NCBI GenBank assembly: GCA_021186555.1 | Contig: JAJKFL010000014.1 | Location: forward strand, 31,202,033-31,266,032 | Direction: 5' to 3' | DNA from: Reticulitermes speratus | Taxonomy: Eukaryota; Arthropoda; Insecta; Blattodea; Rhinotermitidae | DNA: 64,000 nucleotides | In this document: one piece after another, positions 48,401 to 58,086 of the stretch | How positions within the stretch are numbered: the first letter of the stretch is position 1 | Layout of the letters: every line of letters starts with the position of its first letter | Program-made: the position numbers and the translations under genes | The notes under the pieces: generated by a model | Databases searched by the model: none | Seen by the model: the letters and a program-made list of their open reading frames with translations, nothing else | What the model was told of the DNA's origin: nothing

Positions 48401-51400
48401 CTGCACATTAAAGAATGTGCAAACGGTAGTTACTCTTTGTCAGGCAAATGTGTGTGTAGTGAAGGATACAAGAAAGATGAAATGAATCCTGACATCTGTG
48501 TGCCAAACTGTACTACTGAATGTGTTAATGGCAACTGCACTGCTCCAGACAAGTGCACTTGTTATGATGGATACACAAATAATTTAACACATCTCAACCA
48601 TTGTATACCATCATGCTCTGAAGAATGTATTAATGGGGAATGCTTACAGCCTGATGTCTGTCACTGCCATTCTGGTTATGCTGTCAGTAACACAAAAGAA
48701 CCGAACAACTGCTCTCCAGTTTGTGATGAACCATGCATTAACTCTGACTGTGCAGCTCCAAATATGTGTAATTGTCATGAAGGTTACGTAAAGAGTATTT
48801 CCAGTAAATCAAAATGTGAGCCCTTCTGTCGTGAGACTTGTGTCAATAGTGATTGTACTGCACCAAATGTCTGCACATGTCATAAAGGTTACAAGAAGAG
48901 TAATAGTATGCATGTGTGTGTCCCATCTTGTACAAATGGCTGCACGCATGGAGAATGCGTAGCTCCAAATAAGTGTGAATGCCATGATGGCTTTGTTCCT
49001 GACTCAAAGTTGAGTAACAGATGTGTAATAAAGTGTCCTGATGGTTGTATAAATGGAAACTGTTCAGAAAACAGAACCTGTAAATGCAATGAAGGATGGA
49101 CAGGCACAGACTGCAGCTTACAAATGGACGCCATTCACAATTATCCCAGTGTTAACACAGTGCAGTAAGTATACAGTATCATAAAATATAGGGGTTGGAA
49201 CTTTTACAGTGATTGTCTGCAGTGAAGTTTTTCCTGGTGTTCACCCAGGCTGACACAGCTGTGTCGCTTGTCACAACCTCTTATGACGCAGGCAGAGACA
49301 TTCCCAATAAAAATGGGAATCAGTTCCTTTTCTCCATATCTGATCCAATGAGAAATCTTCATTTTATGCTTGGGACTGTTAGACATGTGTGTTTGTTATT
49401 TTGAGATTGGACTTACAGAGATTTTACACAATTTCTAAGTTCATAATTCAGGACAGCAGGCCCCAAATATTTTATCTGTTATTCTATATAAGGACAATTT
49501 TTATTTGTTTTGTGTAATTTTAGCTTACCAATGCAGTAAACAGATCCCAAAAACTGTGAAGATGGATGATCATAAAGTAACAAGATGGATTTTGCTGTGT
49601 AGTCATGTCAGGCTTTACTTTCCTGAAAGTCATAACAACTAACCAACTGAACTGCATGGAACAGAGTCCTTGAAAAGCTAATAGGGCCTCAGCTAGTCAA
49701 GAAATTCACCTAATTTTAAGGAACCCTGAGGTTTATTAGTGCATTCACAAGAGCCTGCCACCTGTCCCTATCCTGAGCCAGATCAATCCAGTCCATGCCT
49801 CCCGATCCCACTTCTTGAAGATCCATTTTAATACTTTCCTCCCATCTATGTCTAGGTCTTCCAAGTGGTCTCTTTCTCTCAGGTTTCCCCACCAAAACCC
49901 TGTGTGCATCTCTGCTCTCCCTCATATGTGCCACATGCTCTGCCCATCTCATTCTTTGCAATTTGATCACCCCAATGATATCTGGGGAGGCATGCATGTC
50001 CTTATTATGCAGTCTTCTCTGCTGCTTTGTTACCTCATCCATCTTTTCCTTCAAGTCATATTTTACTGTATAGCTTACACATGTTCATTTTGTTGTCAGT
50101 TTGTCTGTTCAAGAGCGTCTGGTAAACCATACATAGTAGCCCTATAAAATATTTTGTATCAGATATTAACTCTCTTATTGTTACTGCCTTCATCATAATT
50201 CGAACAAAACATCAAACAAATTGATGAGTTAATAAGGAATGACCAGCATATTGTTTTTTATAGTCTAATTTACCTGAGTCTGACAGCTAAGTAATTGTGA
50301 GAGATGAGTAAAATAAAGTATTCACCATAATGTTACTGAATGTGCCACTTGACTATGGAATCATCCATGGTGTTCCTTATATCAGAAGAGTTTCCAGAGT
50401 AAAATGACTTTTGTGATATTTATATTATTCTTTTTACAAAAACAGCGTCCTTTATGTAAAGTGTGCATTAATATTTCAAGATATAAATGAAACTTTATGT
50501 CATCTTTCATATCTCTATGCACAGTCCACATGATGTTGTAACCTTTGGTGGTGTTTTGATGGTTGGAATATCTGTGTAAATCACAAGTTACATTGCAATG
50601 TACCACGAGACTGTCCTCTTAAAACAAAAAGAATGGCTTGATTTAAAATGAGTGAACATTATGACTAGCATTTCATGGATTTACTACCAAAATATTTAAT
50701 ATTTATGGATGAAGATCTTACAATACAAATCCTACAATTTTTTTCCTTCATCGAAGCTAAGGAAAGAAATCTGATGCCAATGCTTTTAGTTTGGTAACTG
50801 TCTTGAATGATTTGTAAAAGGCATAAGCATTTGATTATAAAACCAAAGTTTGTTCAGGATTGTATATTCAGTGGTGTATCTAAGATCTCTACCGACTCTG
50901 CATCGCGCAGGGCCCTGAATTGTATAGAATACTAAAACTTGTCATAGGCCTTTTCGGACTGGCTTCCATTCTTCTGAGAGAAAGCAGTATTCTGGGTCCT
51001 TGTTATGAGATGTGGGAGTAACTTTGCTAATGATTACAGGGAGGCCCTGATTATCAAGTTGCAGGGTGCCCCCAATCTGTTATCTACACCATTGTTTTTT
51101 ATTGATTGTGACATAAGAAGGGTTGAATATGCTGAGACAAAGGGAAGCATTCTTAAGGAATTTAAATTAATTTCGTTAAGTCAAATTATTTTATTAAAAT
51201 AAATTTCTTCTTTGTTTTAATGTTCACATTAAATGTTCAGATAAAATTTTATCTTATATAGTCTTGATCTGATTGGCTGTAATTTTCACTCTAAGGGTTA
51301 CTTATAATTTGAAGGAAATGTAAGATTTTATGTATCTGATTCAGTATCAATTCACCCCCAGAGTTCACGCAGGTTACTGGTGGCCAGACAAGAACAACTT

Positions 51401-52473
51401 ACTGTGGCTCTTCATGGTAATCACACTGGCTGCATTTCTTGTACTTGCTCCTGGGCTATCAAAGTTCATATCATATTACCAACAAAAGAAGGAAGACAAG
51501 TACTTTAGTGAAGTAATGTATGTACGCAATCCTGGTGAGTAAAAATAAGCTCAAATCATTGTCTTAATTTCATAGTCTTTAAAGATTTACCAGTTGACAT
51601 GCAAACACTTCATAAGCACGGAAAGCAGGTCATGATAAGAACATACTAATTATCACTAGCTCTTATGTTCTTCTAACATATGCACTGTCTGTGCAAATTT
51701 TATAGAAAAATTAATACTTATGCTTTTCTCTGTGCTTTTAATCTTTGGCTGTCCCATGGAATGGTGTTAACAGAAGTGCTATAGAAATTTCTTCAAAATT
51801 AACACTTTCGCCTTTTTAGACTAACTAATAACATAATCTGTCTACACATGAACTGTATTGCATTTAGAGTTCTCTTTGTCGATAAAGGGGTCATGTAGGT
51901 AAATACCAATTTTTTTAAGACTCAGTATGTATGACTTAAAAATATACACTATATTGTGGCCCCTATTTATCATTAAATTTTCATAGAAACATAAGAAAAC
52001 ATTAAAACATCTAACAAGTTTAGCCTATGGCTGGAACAATTCTACCCCTACAGTGACTTTGGAATGGGCTCAGTGACCTGGTAAATGGCATTCGATTCCA
52101 TGTATGGGCAGAAAATTTCATCTTTCCCACAACACTCAGACTGGCAATGGGTTCATACAGCCTCCTACCCAATGGACATTGGAGGCTCTTTGCAATGGGT
52201 AAAGTGGCCAGGGTGTGAAGCTGGTCACTCACCTCCATTTTGGTTAAGAATTATTGGACCTAAACCTCCACTCCATTATACTTCCTGCTGTAATTTGTAA
52301 TTAAGCACAGGGACAGCTTTACATTTTATCTAGTTTTTCCAAATATCATTGAAACAGTTCAACACTTATTAAGTATGTTGTTATTTTTTATTTTCTTTCG
52401 TTTTCCAGAAATTGATGACTTGGCCATCGAAGCGATGCATATTGACCTAATGAGTGATGAAGCATACTGCTGA
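39366..52473 (+). CDS. Nimrod-type receptor 2: 14 NIM/EGF repeats, single-pass membrane protein
   Basis: Four phase-consistent exons (39366-39460, 47620-49164, 51362-51534, 52409-52473) give 625 residues. The N-terminus ([19 protein letters not shown]) is a signal peptide. CC-x-GY lies at residues 40-44, followed by 14 NIM repeats ending GWTGTDCS, a helix at about 560-577 ([17 protein letters not shown]) and a 45-residue tail with [11 protein letters not shown] and DEAYC. Exon order and the phases around the transmembrane exon equal those of receptor 1, so the pair arose by tandem duplication. The repeats are well diverged, unlike receptor 1. The equivalent of receptor 1 exon 2 was not found. 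Exon 1 joins exon 2 in phase without it, but the 8.2-kb intron could hide one of length divisible by three. Likely haemocyte phagocytic receptor. Confidence 0.9.
39610..40115 (-). mobile_element. RTE/Jockey-type LINE 3' fragment (second lineage)
   Basis: The minus strand contains [16 protein letters not shown]-like and [15 protein letters not shown]-like stretches, with a W-x-G-H-V-x-R-M core, then a basic G-V-R-K-R-G-R segment. This is the common C-terminal tail of insect non-LTR reverse transcriptases but a different subfamily from the copy at 49635. Frames are broken. It lies in intron 1 of receptor 2. Confidence 0.55.
40120..41640. other. Intron 1 of receptor 2, unassigned
   Basis: The only striking composition is a C-run near 40482-40500 and a GC-rich patch at 40660-40800 that looks repeat-derived. 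A plus-strand open stretch at 40529-40921 has no recognisable motif and no good splice sites. Confidence 0.3.
41903..42145 (+). CDS. Small basic ORF (MSKYLENKK…), function unknown
   Basis: An 80-residue ORF begins [20 protein letters not shown] and includes [20 protein letters not shown], then an acidic end ([16 protein letters not shown]). A CRE-like TGACGTCA and a GCCACAAGATGGTCGCC phrase lie about 240 bp upstream, and AATAAA motifs follow the stop directly. The AAERxRRxR pattern is common near the N-terminus of transposon-encoded proteins. It could be the remains of a processed gene or mobile element inside intron 1 of receptor 2. I do not recognise it. Confidence 0.3.
   Translation: MSKYLENKKVNAYRKRLQSERRINEESKNAPMTAAERMRRMRQCRQVEASTSRADAATPDASSQAMDVDSQIEPIEHCQK
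42285..44635. other. Intron 1 of receptor 2, unassigned repeat-like sequence
   Basis: Contains phrases that look transposon-derived (43140-43270 with AAT/AAC-rich tracts; 43600-43860, a basic plus-strand open stretch with no motif). The block at 44500-44600 (CTGAAGATGGAAGCAACAGT; TTGCACGGTGTC-like) is echoed at 56125-56235. Confidence 0.3.
44640..44875 (-). mobile_element. SINE-like repeat, family C
   Basis: AAGTGAATAATGAATTGGAC, GGAAGGAAGTGACCGCGATC and TCGGCCGAGATTTGAAAGG follow the family C order in reverse. The B-box-like end is recognisable. Confidence 0.55.
44920..45125 (-). mobile_element. RTE-clade LINE 3' tail, degraded
   Basis: ATTAACTAAATCCATGGAAT, TCTGGAACCCAATGGTTCTT and GCGTTCACAAGTATCTGCC parallel 14035-14150 with many changes, so it is older than the other copies. 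Confidence 0.5.
45133..45315 (+). mobile_element. SINE-like repeat, family A (partial)
   Basis: GGGCCGGTCCGATTTCCGG, CAGACCGGCTCTGAGGCCCA and TTCAATGGGTACTTGC match the middle of family A in plus orientation; ends are decayed. Confidence 0.55.
45320..47610. other. Intron 1 of receptor 2, right part, no other content
   Basis: Apart from the trinucleotide repeat at 46165-46320 and a short CA tract near 47175, nothing is assigned. I searched it for a counterpart of receptor 1 exon 2 and found none with good splice sites. Confidence 0.4.
46165..46320. repeat. (CAC/CAT)n trinucleotide microsatellite
   Basis: CACCAC runs interrupted by CGCCGCC; open frames here are homopolymers (His, Thr, Val, Gly) and not genes. 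Confidence 0.95.
47620..49164 (+). CDS. Receptor 2 exon 2: CC-x-GY and 14 NIM repeats
   Basis: The acceptor follows TTTTTTTTCACTTCAG and the donor is GTGCA|GTAAGT. It encodes [20 protein letters not shown] and 14 repeats. Repeat 8 reads [19 protein letters not shown]: the Cys of VPxC is His (48404-48406) and that of NGxC is Tyr (48431-48433), while the other four Cys remain. Repeat 3 is shortened ([12 protein letters not shown]). Confidence 0.93.
49635..50070 (-). mobile_element. RTE-clade LINE 3' tail, best-preserved copy
   Basis: A continuous minus frame of 112 codons reads [38 protein letters not shown] and [19 protein letters not shown]-stop. The M-R-W-x-x-H-V and G-R-P-R-x-R-W-x-D motifs are the usual C-terminal tail of RTE-type reverse transcriptases. 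It is 5' truncated and lies in intron 2 of receptor 2. Confidence 0.8.
50075..51355. other. Intron 2 of receptor 2, no assigned content
   Basis: AT-rich, without recognisable repeats or splice-bounded frames. Confidence 0.4.
51362..51534 (+). CDS. Receptor 2 exon 3 (transmembrane)
   Basis: The acceptor is TCAATTCACCCCCAG and the donor is CCTG|GTGAGT. It encodes [12 protein letters not shown], the helix [20 protein letters not shown], then [20 protein letters not shown]. The basic residues after the helix predict a cytoplasmic tail. Phase in and out is the same as receptor 1 exon 4. Confidence 0.9.
52060..52260 (+). mobile_element. SINE-like repeat, family A (degraded)
   Basis: CTCAGACTGGCAATGGGTTC, CAGCCTCCTACCCAATGGACA and GGTAAAGTGGCCAGGGTG resemble the middle of family A. 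It sits in the last intron of receptor 2. Confidence 0.45.
52409..52473 (+). CDS. Receptor 2 exon 4 (tail end, stop)
   Basis: The acceptor is TTTCGTTTTCCAG. It completes Glu, then encodes [20 protein letters not shown]-stop. The acidic tail end ends in AYC. Confidence 0.85.
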
Positions 52474-52527
52474 AGTATGAAATATATGGGCATGACTGAA
52501 AATGTAAAAATCACCTGTGACTCTATT

Positions 52528-52533
52528 AATAAA
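52528..52533 (+). terminator. Polyadenylation signal of receptor 2
   Basis: AATAAA lies 55 bases after the stop, followed by TCTTTGTACC and a T/G-rich stretch (TTTTCTTGTGGAATGTGAG). Confidence 0.7.
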
Positions 52534-52539
52534 TCTTTG

Positions 52540-53248
52540 TACCTTAATATTATTTTCTTGTGGAATGTGAGTCATGTAATTTCATAGATGGGTGCAAGCA
52601 TTTCTGATAAACCTGTTGCCTCCACCTTCAGGATAAAAGAAGATAGAAGCAGCAGGTTCATTCAGAACGTTATGTTGATACCTAATGAAGTACACAGTGC
52701 CACATCCTAGAAGGCAGTAATTTTAATACTTGCTGCAGTGAAAACCTAAAACCTCATCCTTTCTGGATGATCATAATATTAAACATTTTTCGGTCTTGCT
52801 TCAAAAGCTAATGTAAACAGTGATTTTTTTTATATAATCAGATGCAGTACCTTTACCATTGGTGATTATTTACTGTGCTAGAACACTGTCCACCCAATTC
52901 GAGAAACAGACATATAGAACAGCCTTGCACAAAACTTGAGAAGCAAGGCACTTTTGATGCCTATAACTGTCCTGGATATTCTGTAAATAACAACACAGGC
53001 CTTGTTCTGAATTTGTTCTTTATTCTCTCACATTGTTACATGCAACAAAGAATATTTCATACTTACATATGACAAAGTATTTTACCTGTGCTGTGAGTAT
53101 GTGTTTGACAAAATTTGTGCCATATGGTTAATCTTACTATCAACCACCTGATCACATCTCTCTTTCTCTCTCTGTATAAGCTCATACATAAATTAGTTTG
53201 ATTAGTTGGTGCTTGGGTGGTTGCTTGGTTAATCACGTATTTCCCACA
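52540..53248. other. Intergenic after receptor 2
   Basis: No confident feature. A Cys-containing open stretch at 52882-52982 has an AG and a GT at its ends but its phase does not match the exon at 53250. CT-rich tract near 53155. Confidence 0.35.
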
Positions 53249-53249
53249 G

Positions 53250-53479
53250 GAATGTGGGAGATGGTAGACCCCATTTTACTGACCTGCCAGGGTCAATGTC
53301 TGTGTCATCACTACAGTCACTGGTATTCGTGCATTTACTGCGAGACAGCAGAATATGTTTCCTTGCTGTACTATGTGTGGATGTTTTGTTTAATCATTTT
53401 CATCATTTTGTGCTGGATTAACTGGCTGTGCAACATGGGAGGATGTATTTATTCTCAAAATAGCAATAATTCCCGGTGA
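53250..53479 (+). CDS. Probable last exon of a small Cys-rich membrane protein (unrecognised)
   Basis: A good acceptor (CACGTATTTCCCACAG) opens a frame that reads MWEMVDPILLTCQGQCLCHH, then YSHWYSCIYCETAEYVSLL, a helix YYVWMFCLIIFIILCWINWL, and CNMGGCIYSQNSNNSR-stop. The layout is seven Cys before or at the membrane edge, one helix, and a short tail. It needs one base from an upstream exon. Receptor 2's transmembrane exon happens to leave one base, so it could be an alternative 3' exon of that gene, or the end of a separate gene whose first exons I cannot see. No family recognised. Confidence 0.4.
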
Positions 53480-53587
53480 TGTACCGTTTCAGTTGCGGCA
53501 GTTTTAGTTTCCACTCTGCCTAGCTTTACTATGTCTATCAACAAAGCAGAGGGGCGGTCCTTTAAAGTTGTAGAATATTTTGCTCAT

Positions 53588-53858
53588 AAAGTAATGTAAA
53601 GTTTACCCCAGAACAGGCCATGAAGACCTAGAGGGGGAGTAGAGGTATACCTCTACTCTTTCTTTAACCTTGGCGCTAGATGGGGGTGGGTGTTTAACGC
53701 CACGCCTCGGCTGCTTTAACCCCGGGAGTGACCCCATACCTGTTGTATAGGAGGCTGGGTGGGCCCCAGGGTCAGTCTGGACGGCTGCAGAAAATCTCGA
53801 TCCCCGGACCGCCCAGCCCGTAGTGAGGCGCTATGGCAACTACGCTATCCCGGCCCTA
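53588..53858 (-). mobile_element. tRNA-headed SINE, family A
   Basis: Tail GTAAAGTTTACCCCAGAACA and body GGCGCTAGATGGGGGTGGGT; the minus-strand head is GCCGGGATAGCGTAGTTGCC. Well preserved and close to 34232-34527 and 61975-62268. Confidence 0.85.
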
Positions 53859-53997
53859 ATTCTTTTACTCGTAGACAATTATATGTAGTGTGTTACAAAC
53901 TTGAAAATGCAGAACAATTTTACATACATGCCCATATCGGACACTACAAAAATATGAATTTAATGATTCTGTTTTTGATCATAAAGCAACAACAGTC

Positions 53998-54060
53998 TTA
54001 TTGTTAGATCACCAACTAAATGCACCTTGCAGGTGCATTTAGTTGGTGATCTAACAATAA
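53998..54060. repeat. Perfect 63-bp hairpin (30-bp arms, 3-bp loop)
   Basis: The left arm TTATTGTTAGATCACCAACT + AAATGCACCT is followed by TGC and then its exact reverse complement. All 30 pairs match. The phrase AACAACAGTCT flanks the region on the left (53988) and recurs at about 54100 to the right. Confidence 0.97.
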
Positions 54061-54479
54061 TTGTGTAAAAAATGCACGGTGATTTTAGAATAAAATACAA
54101 CAACAGTCTGTTTGGAGGACAGGTATTCTGGCTAGTCAAATAATATGATTAAGTTGCATCGCTAGACAGTGAGTAAGTCATAAACATTAGATAAAATATC
54201 AGGATTTTATGATCGAAGATCAAGAACCTCCCACTGAAATTTTCTCACTATTTCCTTAATTTGGTAACTAATCAATCTTTTACTCTTTGTGACCAGTCAT
54301 ATCCTTTGAAGATTAAAAATGGTATCACACTTCTCTTTTTCTTTTGATATTTCTGTGTTCTCCATCAGAATCTGCCTGATTGTTATGGAAATAATATTTT
54401 GGTTCAATGTCGGATCAGTCAGATGATCCCAGTAGGCTTAAAGTACAATACCTATATGTAAAACTCAAGTAAGTGCGCC

Positions 54480-54640
54480 TTTTTTCACCGCGGAGTTCCG
54501 GCTTCGATTCCAAGGCAGTTTATGTGGGATTTGTGGTGGGCAAAGTGGCACCTGTTTAGGTTTATTGACGAGTACTCCGGTTTTCTCCTGTCAGTTTAAT
54601 TCCACCAAAGCTGCATACTCGAGTTTCATTCATATAAACG
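54480..54640 (+). mobile_element. SINE-like repeat, family D
   Basis: GGCTTCGATTCCAAGGCAGT (B-box), TATGTGGGATTTGTGGTGGG and ACTCCGGTTTTCTCCTGTCA match 21785-21930 in the same order and strand. Confidence 0.6.
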
Positions 54641-54644
54641 TGAC

Positions 54645-55490
54645 GGTACTTAACTTTAGGATCGAAACCACAGTTTCTTCTAAATACAACAGATACAAGC
54701 TATCTGTTGTTGAGATACGTTTCTGTGTACGGTTTTCTATTGACACGATACAAATTGTGACCCCACATAGGGGAAATTCTCAACAACATATCATGCAAGA
54801 GGCTAGAACAGGCAAAGCACATGAAACCTGGTCTGTAAGCTCAGTTTGTTAGGCAAATGTAAAATTCTTTCCTTTCTTGGGTCCACTCTATAACTCAAGC
54901 GGCACTAAACATGATTTGTGAGACACTAGAGTAAACATATGCTGTGGTAAGAGCGTTATTTGTGGGTGGAAGACCCCTAAGCAATGAGCCTGTATCATAA
55001 AGCCTTAGCAGTTATAATTTGCCACGTATTATATTGACATTACAGGTGTCAGTTCCTGGCAGTGCATTACAAGCATGAGAATGCTCCACCCACCGACTGC
55101 ACCGTCAGACGCATTCACTGCTACTGTAGCAATTCAGTTTGTATGGGCCTGTTACTGCGACCCCTGCACAGTGTTGCATGTATTCAGTTCGCAAGATGCT
55201 TTTGGCTCAGCTTGTCTGCATCCGACGCAGCAAGCTGTACGTTTGTGATAAGCAGGTCTGATTTTAATTCCGCAATTAGTGCTAATGTTTACTGCGATGA
55301 GGAACTGAAGCTGGTGGTTTATGTATATAGTAACTTAACGAATGTTTTAAATATGTATTTCATGGAGAACAAAATGGATTCTGACGAAGATGCTCATGCA
55401 ATAATACCTTTAACCTGTTTCTTCAAGCATCTGATCAGTTACCACGAAGCTTGGTATGTATATGTTACCCCAACCCAACGTCACATTTTT
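54645..55490. other. Intergenic, unassigned
   Basis: A plus-strand open frame of 153 codons occurs near 55062-55523 (AASCTFVISRSDFNSAISAN; MENKMDSDEDAHAIIP). It has no recognised motif and runs into a SINE, so I leave it uncalled. Confidence 0.3.
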
Positions 55491-55497
55491 AATTCCT

Positions 55498-55790
55498 TAA
55501 GTCATGGTGGCGCAGTTGTTTGAGGCATTGCGCTACAAGCCAGAAGGTGGGGGGGGGGGGGGGGTCGATTCCCGGTGGGGTCATTGGGGATTTTTCATTG
55601 ACTTCATCCTTCCGGCCGCACTAACATAAATGATTATCTGCTTGGGGGTAAAGGCGGACGGTGCGTAGGGCTGACAACCTTGCCACCTTCATGTGCAGAC
55701 TGTCTAGAAATTCTGGGAGCCTCAACCTCCTTGAGCCCTAGCGGCCTGTGCAGGCCTGTAATGGGATTGCTTTACCTTTATTACAGACAA
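55498..55790 (+). mobile_element. tRNA-headed SINE, family B
   Basis: Head GGTGGCGCAGTTGTTTGAGG, a G-run, B-box GGTCGATTCCCGG, TTCATCCTTCCGGCCGCACT, and end GGGATTGCTTTACCTTTATT. It is the mirror copy of 3425-3725. Confidence 0.8.
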
Positions 55791-56124
55791 TAATAACATG
55801 AAGGACGTGCGAAATTGTGACGAAGTACTTAGACATAATGTAGGGCCCTGAAATAATGCATGACAATAAATGTATGAAAACGTGTAAATTTTGGTAAAGT
55901 ATATTTTGTGTAATGTAAAATAATAGCATGGCAGTCATGCTAAATTTCTCGTCAGCACGATTGCTGTGAGAATGGGTACATTCTGCTGCAGCAGTTGAAC
56001 CACCTCAGGGGAGCATGCTCCTTCAAGCTTCAGCCTTCAAACAAATGGGTGCAATTTGACCCAAAGATTTGGGTAAGGATGTGCTGCGTTGGTATAGGCA
56101 GGTTGCGATGAATGTAACCAATCA

Positions 56125-56235
56125 CAGCCATCCACCCTGAAAATGGAGGCAGTATGTACCTACGAAACGTCGGTATAAGTCTATAATATTGCACGGTGTC
56201 AAAATTCAGGCAATTTGAATCTGAATAATTGTCGC
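56125..56235. repeat. Dispersed repeat shared with 44500-44600
   Basis: CCTGAAAATGGAGGCAGTAT, CTACGAAACGTCGGTATAAG and GCACGGTGTCAAAATTCAGG parallel the blocks at 44510-44590 (CCTGAAGATGGAAGCAACAG; CGAAACGTAGGTAACCTGC; ACGGTGTCGTAATCTA). The family is unknown. It sits in the 3' flank of the spätzle-like gene. Confidence 0.55.
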
Positions 56236-56257
56236 CTTGAAGTCTGAACGACCATAT

Positions 56258-56620
56258 TCACGAGCTTGTTAAATAACACACACAAGCTGTCGGGAATCGG
56301 AAGACTCTTATTCTGGGGCAAAGGTCAGGTTTGTCCGGATCCCAAGTCACCAAGTGTGAGTAGGAGTAGCGCTGGACGCAGCGGCTTGACGTGGCTGTGT
56401 TGTTGCGGACGCCGTTGCCACGCGCACACTTCGTGGCGGCGCATGCCGTGCCTACGTTGCGGCACTTATCGAGCGTGACGCGCTGCGTCATAGTGCTGGC
56501 CTGCAGCACGACGTACCACCGTCCGCTGGGCGACTCCAGAACGTAGCCGGGTTCGATTCGCTGCCTCTCCGATTGGCATACTGTTTGGTGTGAGTCTTCC
56601 GGACGAGCCCACGACCATAC
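56258..56620 (-). CDS. spätzle-like exon 3 (cystine-knot domain, stop)
   Basis: The acceptor is AATTCATTATAG and the exon is phase 0. It encodes VWSWARPEDSHQTVCQSERQ, then the knot domain and ends YLTSS with TGA at 56258-56260. GC content is clearly higher than in the surrounding sequence. Confidence 0.9.
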   Translation of the reverse strand, partial: VWSWARPEDSHQTVCQSERQRIEPGYVLESPSGRWYVVLQASTMTQRVTLDKCRNVGTACAATKCARGNGVRNNTATSSRCVQRYSYSHLVTWDPDKPDLCPRIRVFRFPTACVCYLTSS

Positions 56621-58050
56621 CTATAATGAATTCATTTGCGTGAGTTACTGCTGTAAAACCTGTGTATAACGAAATTTGGGCGAACAACTGTCCTGGATGA
56701 ATTAAATCTCTTTTCTTGAAGTCCATAATTTAAAATTCAAAGTTCCATATGTGTTGGTAATACTTTGTTTTCTCCCCCACTATCATTAGTTCTAAATTTA
56801 AATTTTGTGATTTATTTTACGATGCTGTCAGCACCTCCGACTATATAGCGTCGAATGATAGGGCGATTAATGAGTGATAAATTGGAAAGGATTTGGAAGG
56901 AAGCGGTCGTGAACTAATTTGAGCCAATGTGCCATCATTTACACGAGAAACTGAGGAAAGCCACGAAAAACGTCAGGAGAGCAAACTTCCGGCCAAACAT
57001 TTGAACCAGAGGCCTCCCAAAGGAGAAAAAGAGGAGCATTTATTCTAAACCGCGCCAAATTTTTAATCTTCATAATCAGTATCAAGGATGTATAATACAT
57101 AGGCCTACAGTTCGTACCGAGTAAGTGATGATATTTCAGTGAATACGTACATTTTCACGATACTGTTAATCTATACGACATGAGGAACAAATACATTCTT
57201 TTTGAGATAAAAGGCCCTAAAGCAGTGAGTATTTACAGTGTCTTCTGGGGCGTGAAGATGTGGTCTGTTACCAAGGCTTCGGAGGAGACTGCTACCTCCA
57301 TCTCCGGGCCTTCAAGCCGCAAGCGTCACATCACAGAAGACGTCTATATTCAAAAAATTTATTTTCTCTCACGTGTCTGTTTCCTCGCTCCACATTTCTC
57401 GTACTGTTGAAGAAATGTGTGGTAGAGTTCCATGCGTCTTCATCGTCCGCGTCTTCAGGTACTGGCGCATACATAGACGACAGAATTTCTGCACATCGGG
57501 TCATCAGCTGCGAAATCTGCTGCCTACAAAAGGATAAAGGTTAAAGTTTCTGTCTTCTGGATGAGACACCGTGTACTGTAGCAGGTGGTTAACAACTGTT
57601 CAGGGGAAACCGCTACCCACATTGTCGGGGTATGTCTCTCACCAGAATGAACGGCAATATAAATGATAAAATCTAAAACGATAACAAAAGACATCGATAC
57701 TTTAAAATGTGACATCCCGTTGTGATACAGATACACAAAGGCAACGAGAGCATCGCCAATTACGGAAATCTTCGTATAATAAAAAAGTTTAACATGTAGC
57801 TTAATAAAGCTACATGTTTCGGCTTACCTATAAGAGAGCCATCATCGGGCAGTAAGATACAAAGGGAAAATCGTACATGTGTTACACCTTATATAGTTTC
57901 AGTATTATTTGCGTTGAGAGCTCAACTTGTATAGTACAAGACATATTTATATGATGAGTTTTTTTCTAAACTAGAATAAATTAGAGTTTTCAACAAAAGC
58001 CATACTCGATCCCAAGTGTTCTCCAAAGTTGTGTGAAGGTGATAAAGGCT

Positions 58051-58086
<36 letters not shown>

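Noticed and set aside
52882-52982. Cys-containing open stretch (HCPPNSRNRHIEQPCTKLEK) with AG and GT ends
   Set aside because: It leaves phase 0 whereas the exon at 53250 needs one carried base; the acceptor lacks a pyrimidine tract.
55062-55523. Plus-strand open frame of 153 codons
   Set aside because: No recognised motif, no convincing splice sites or promoter, and it runs into a family B SINE.
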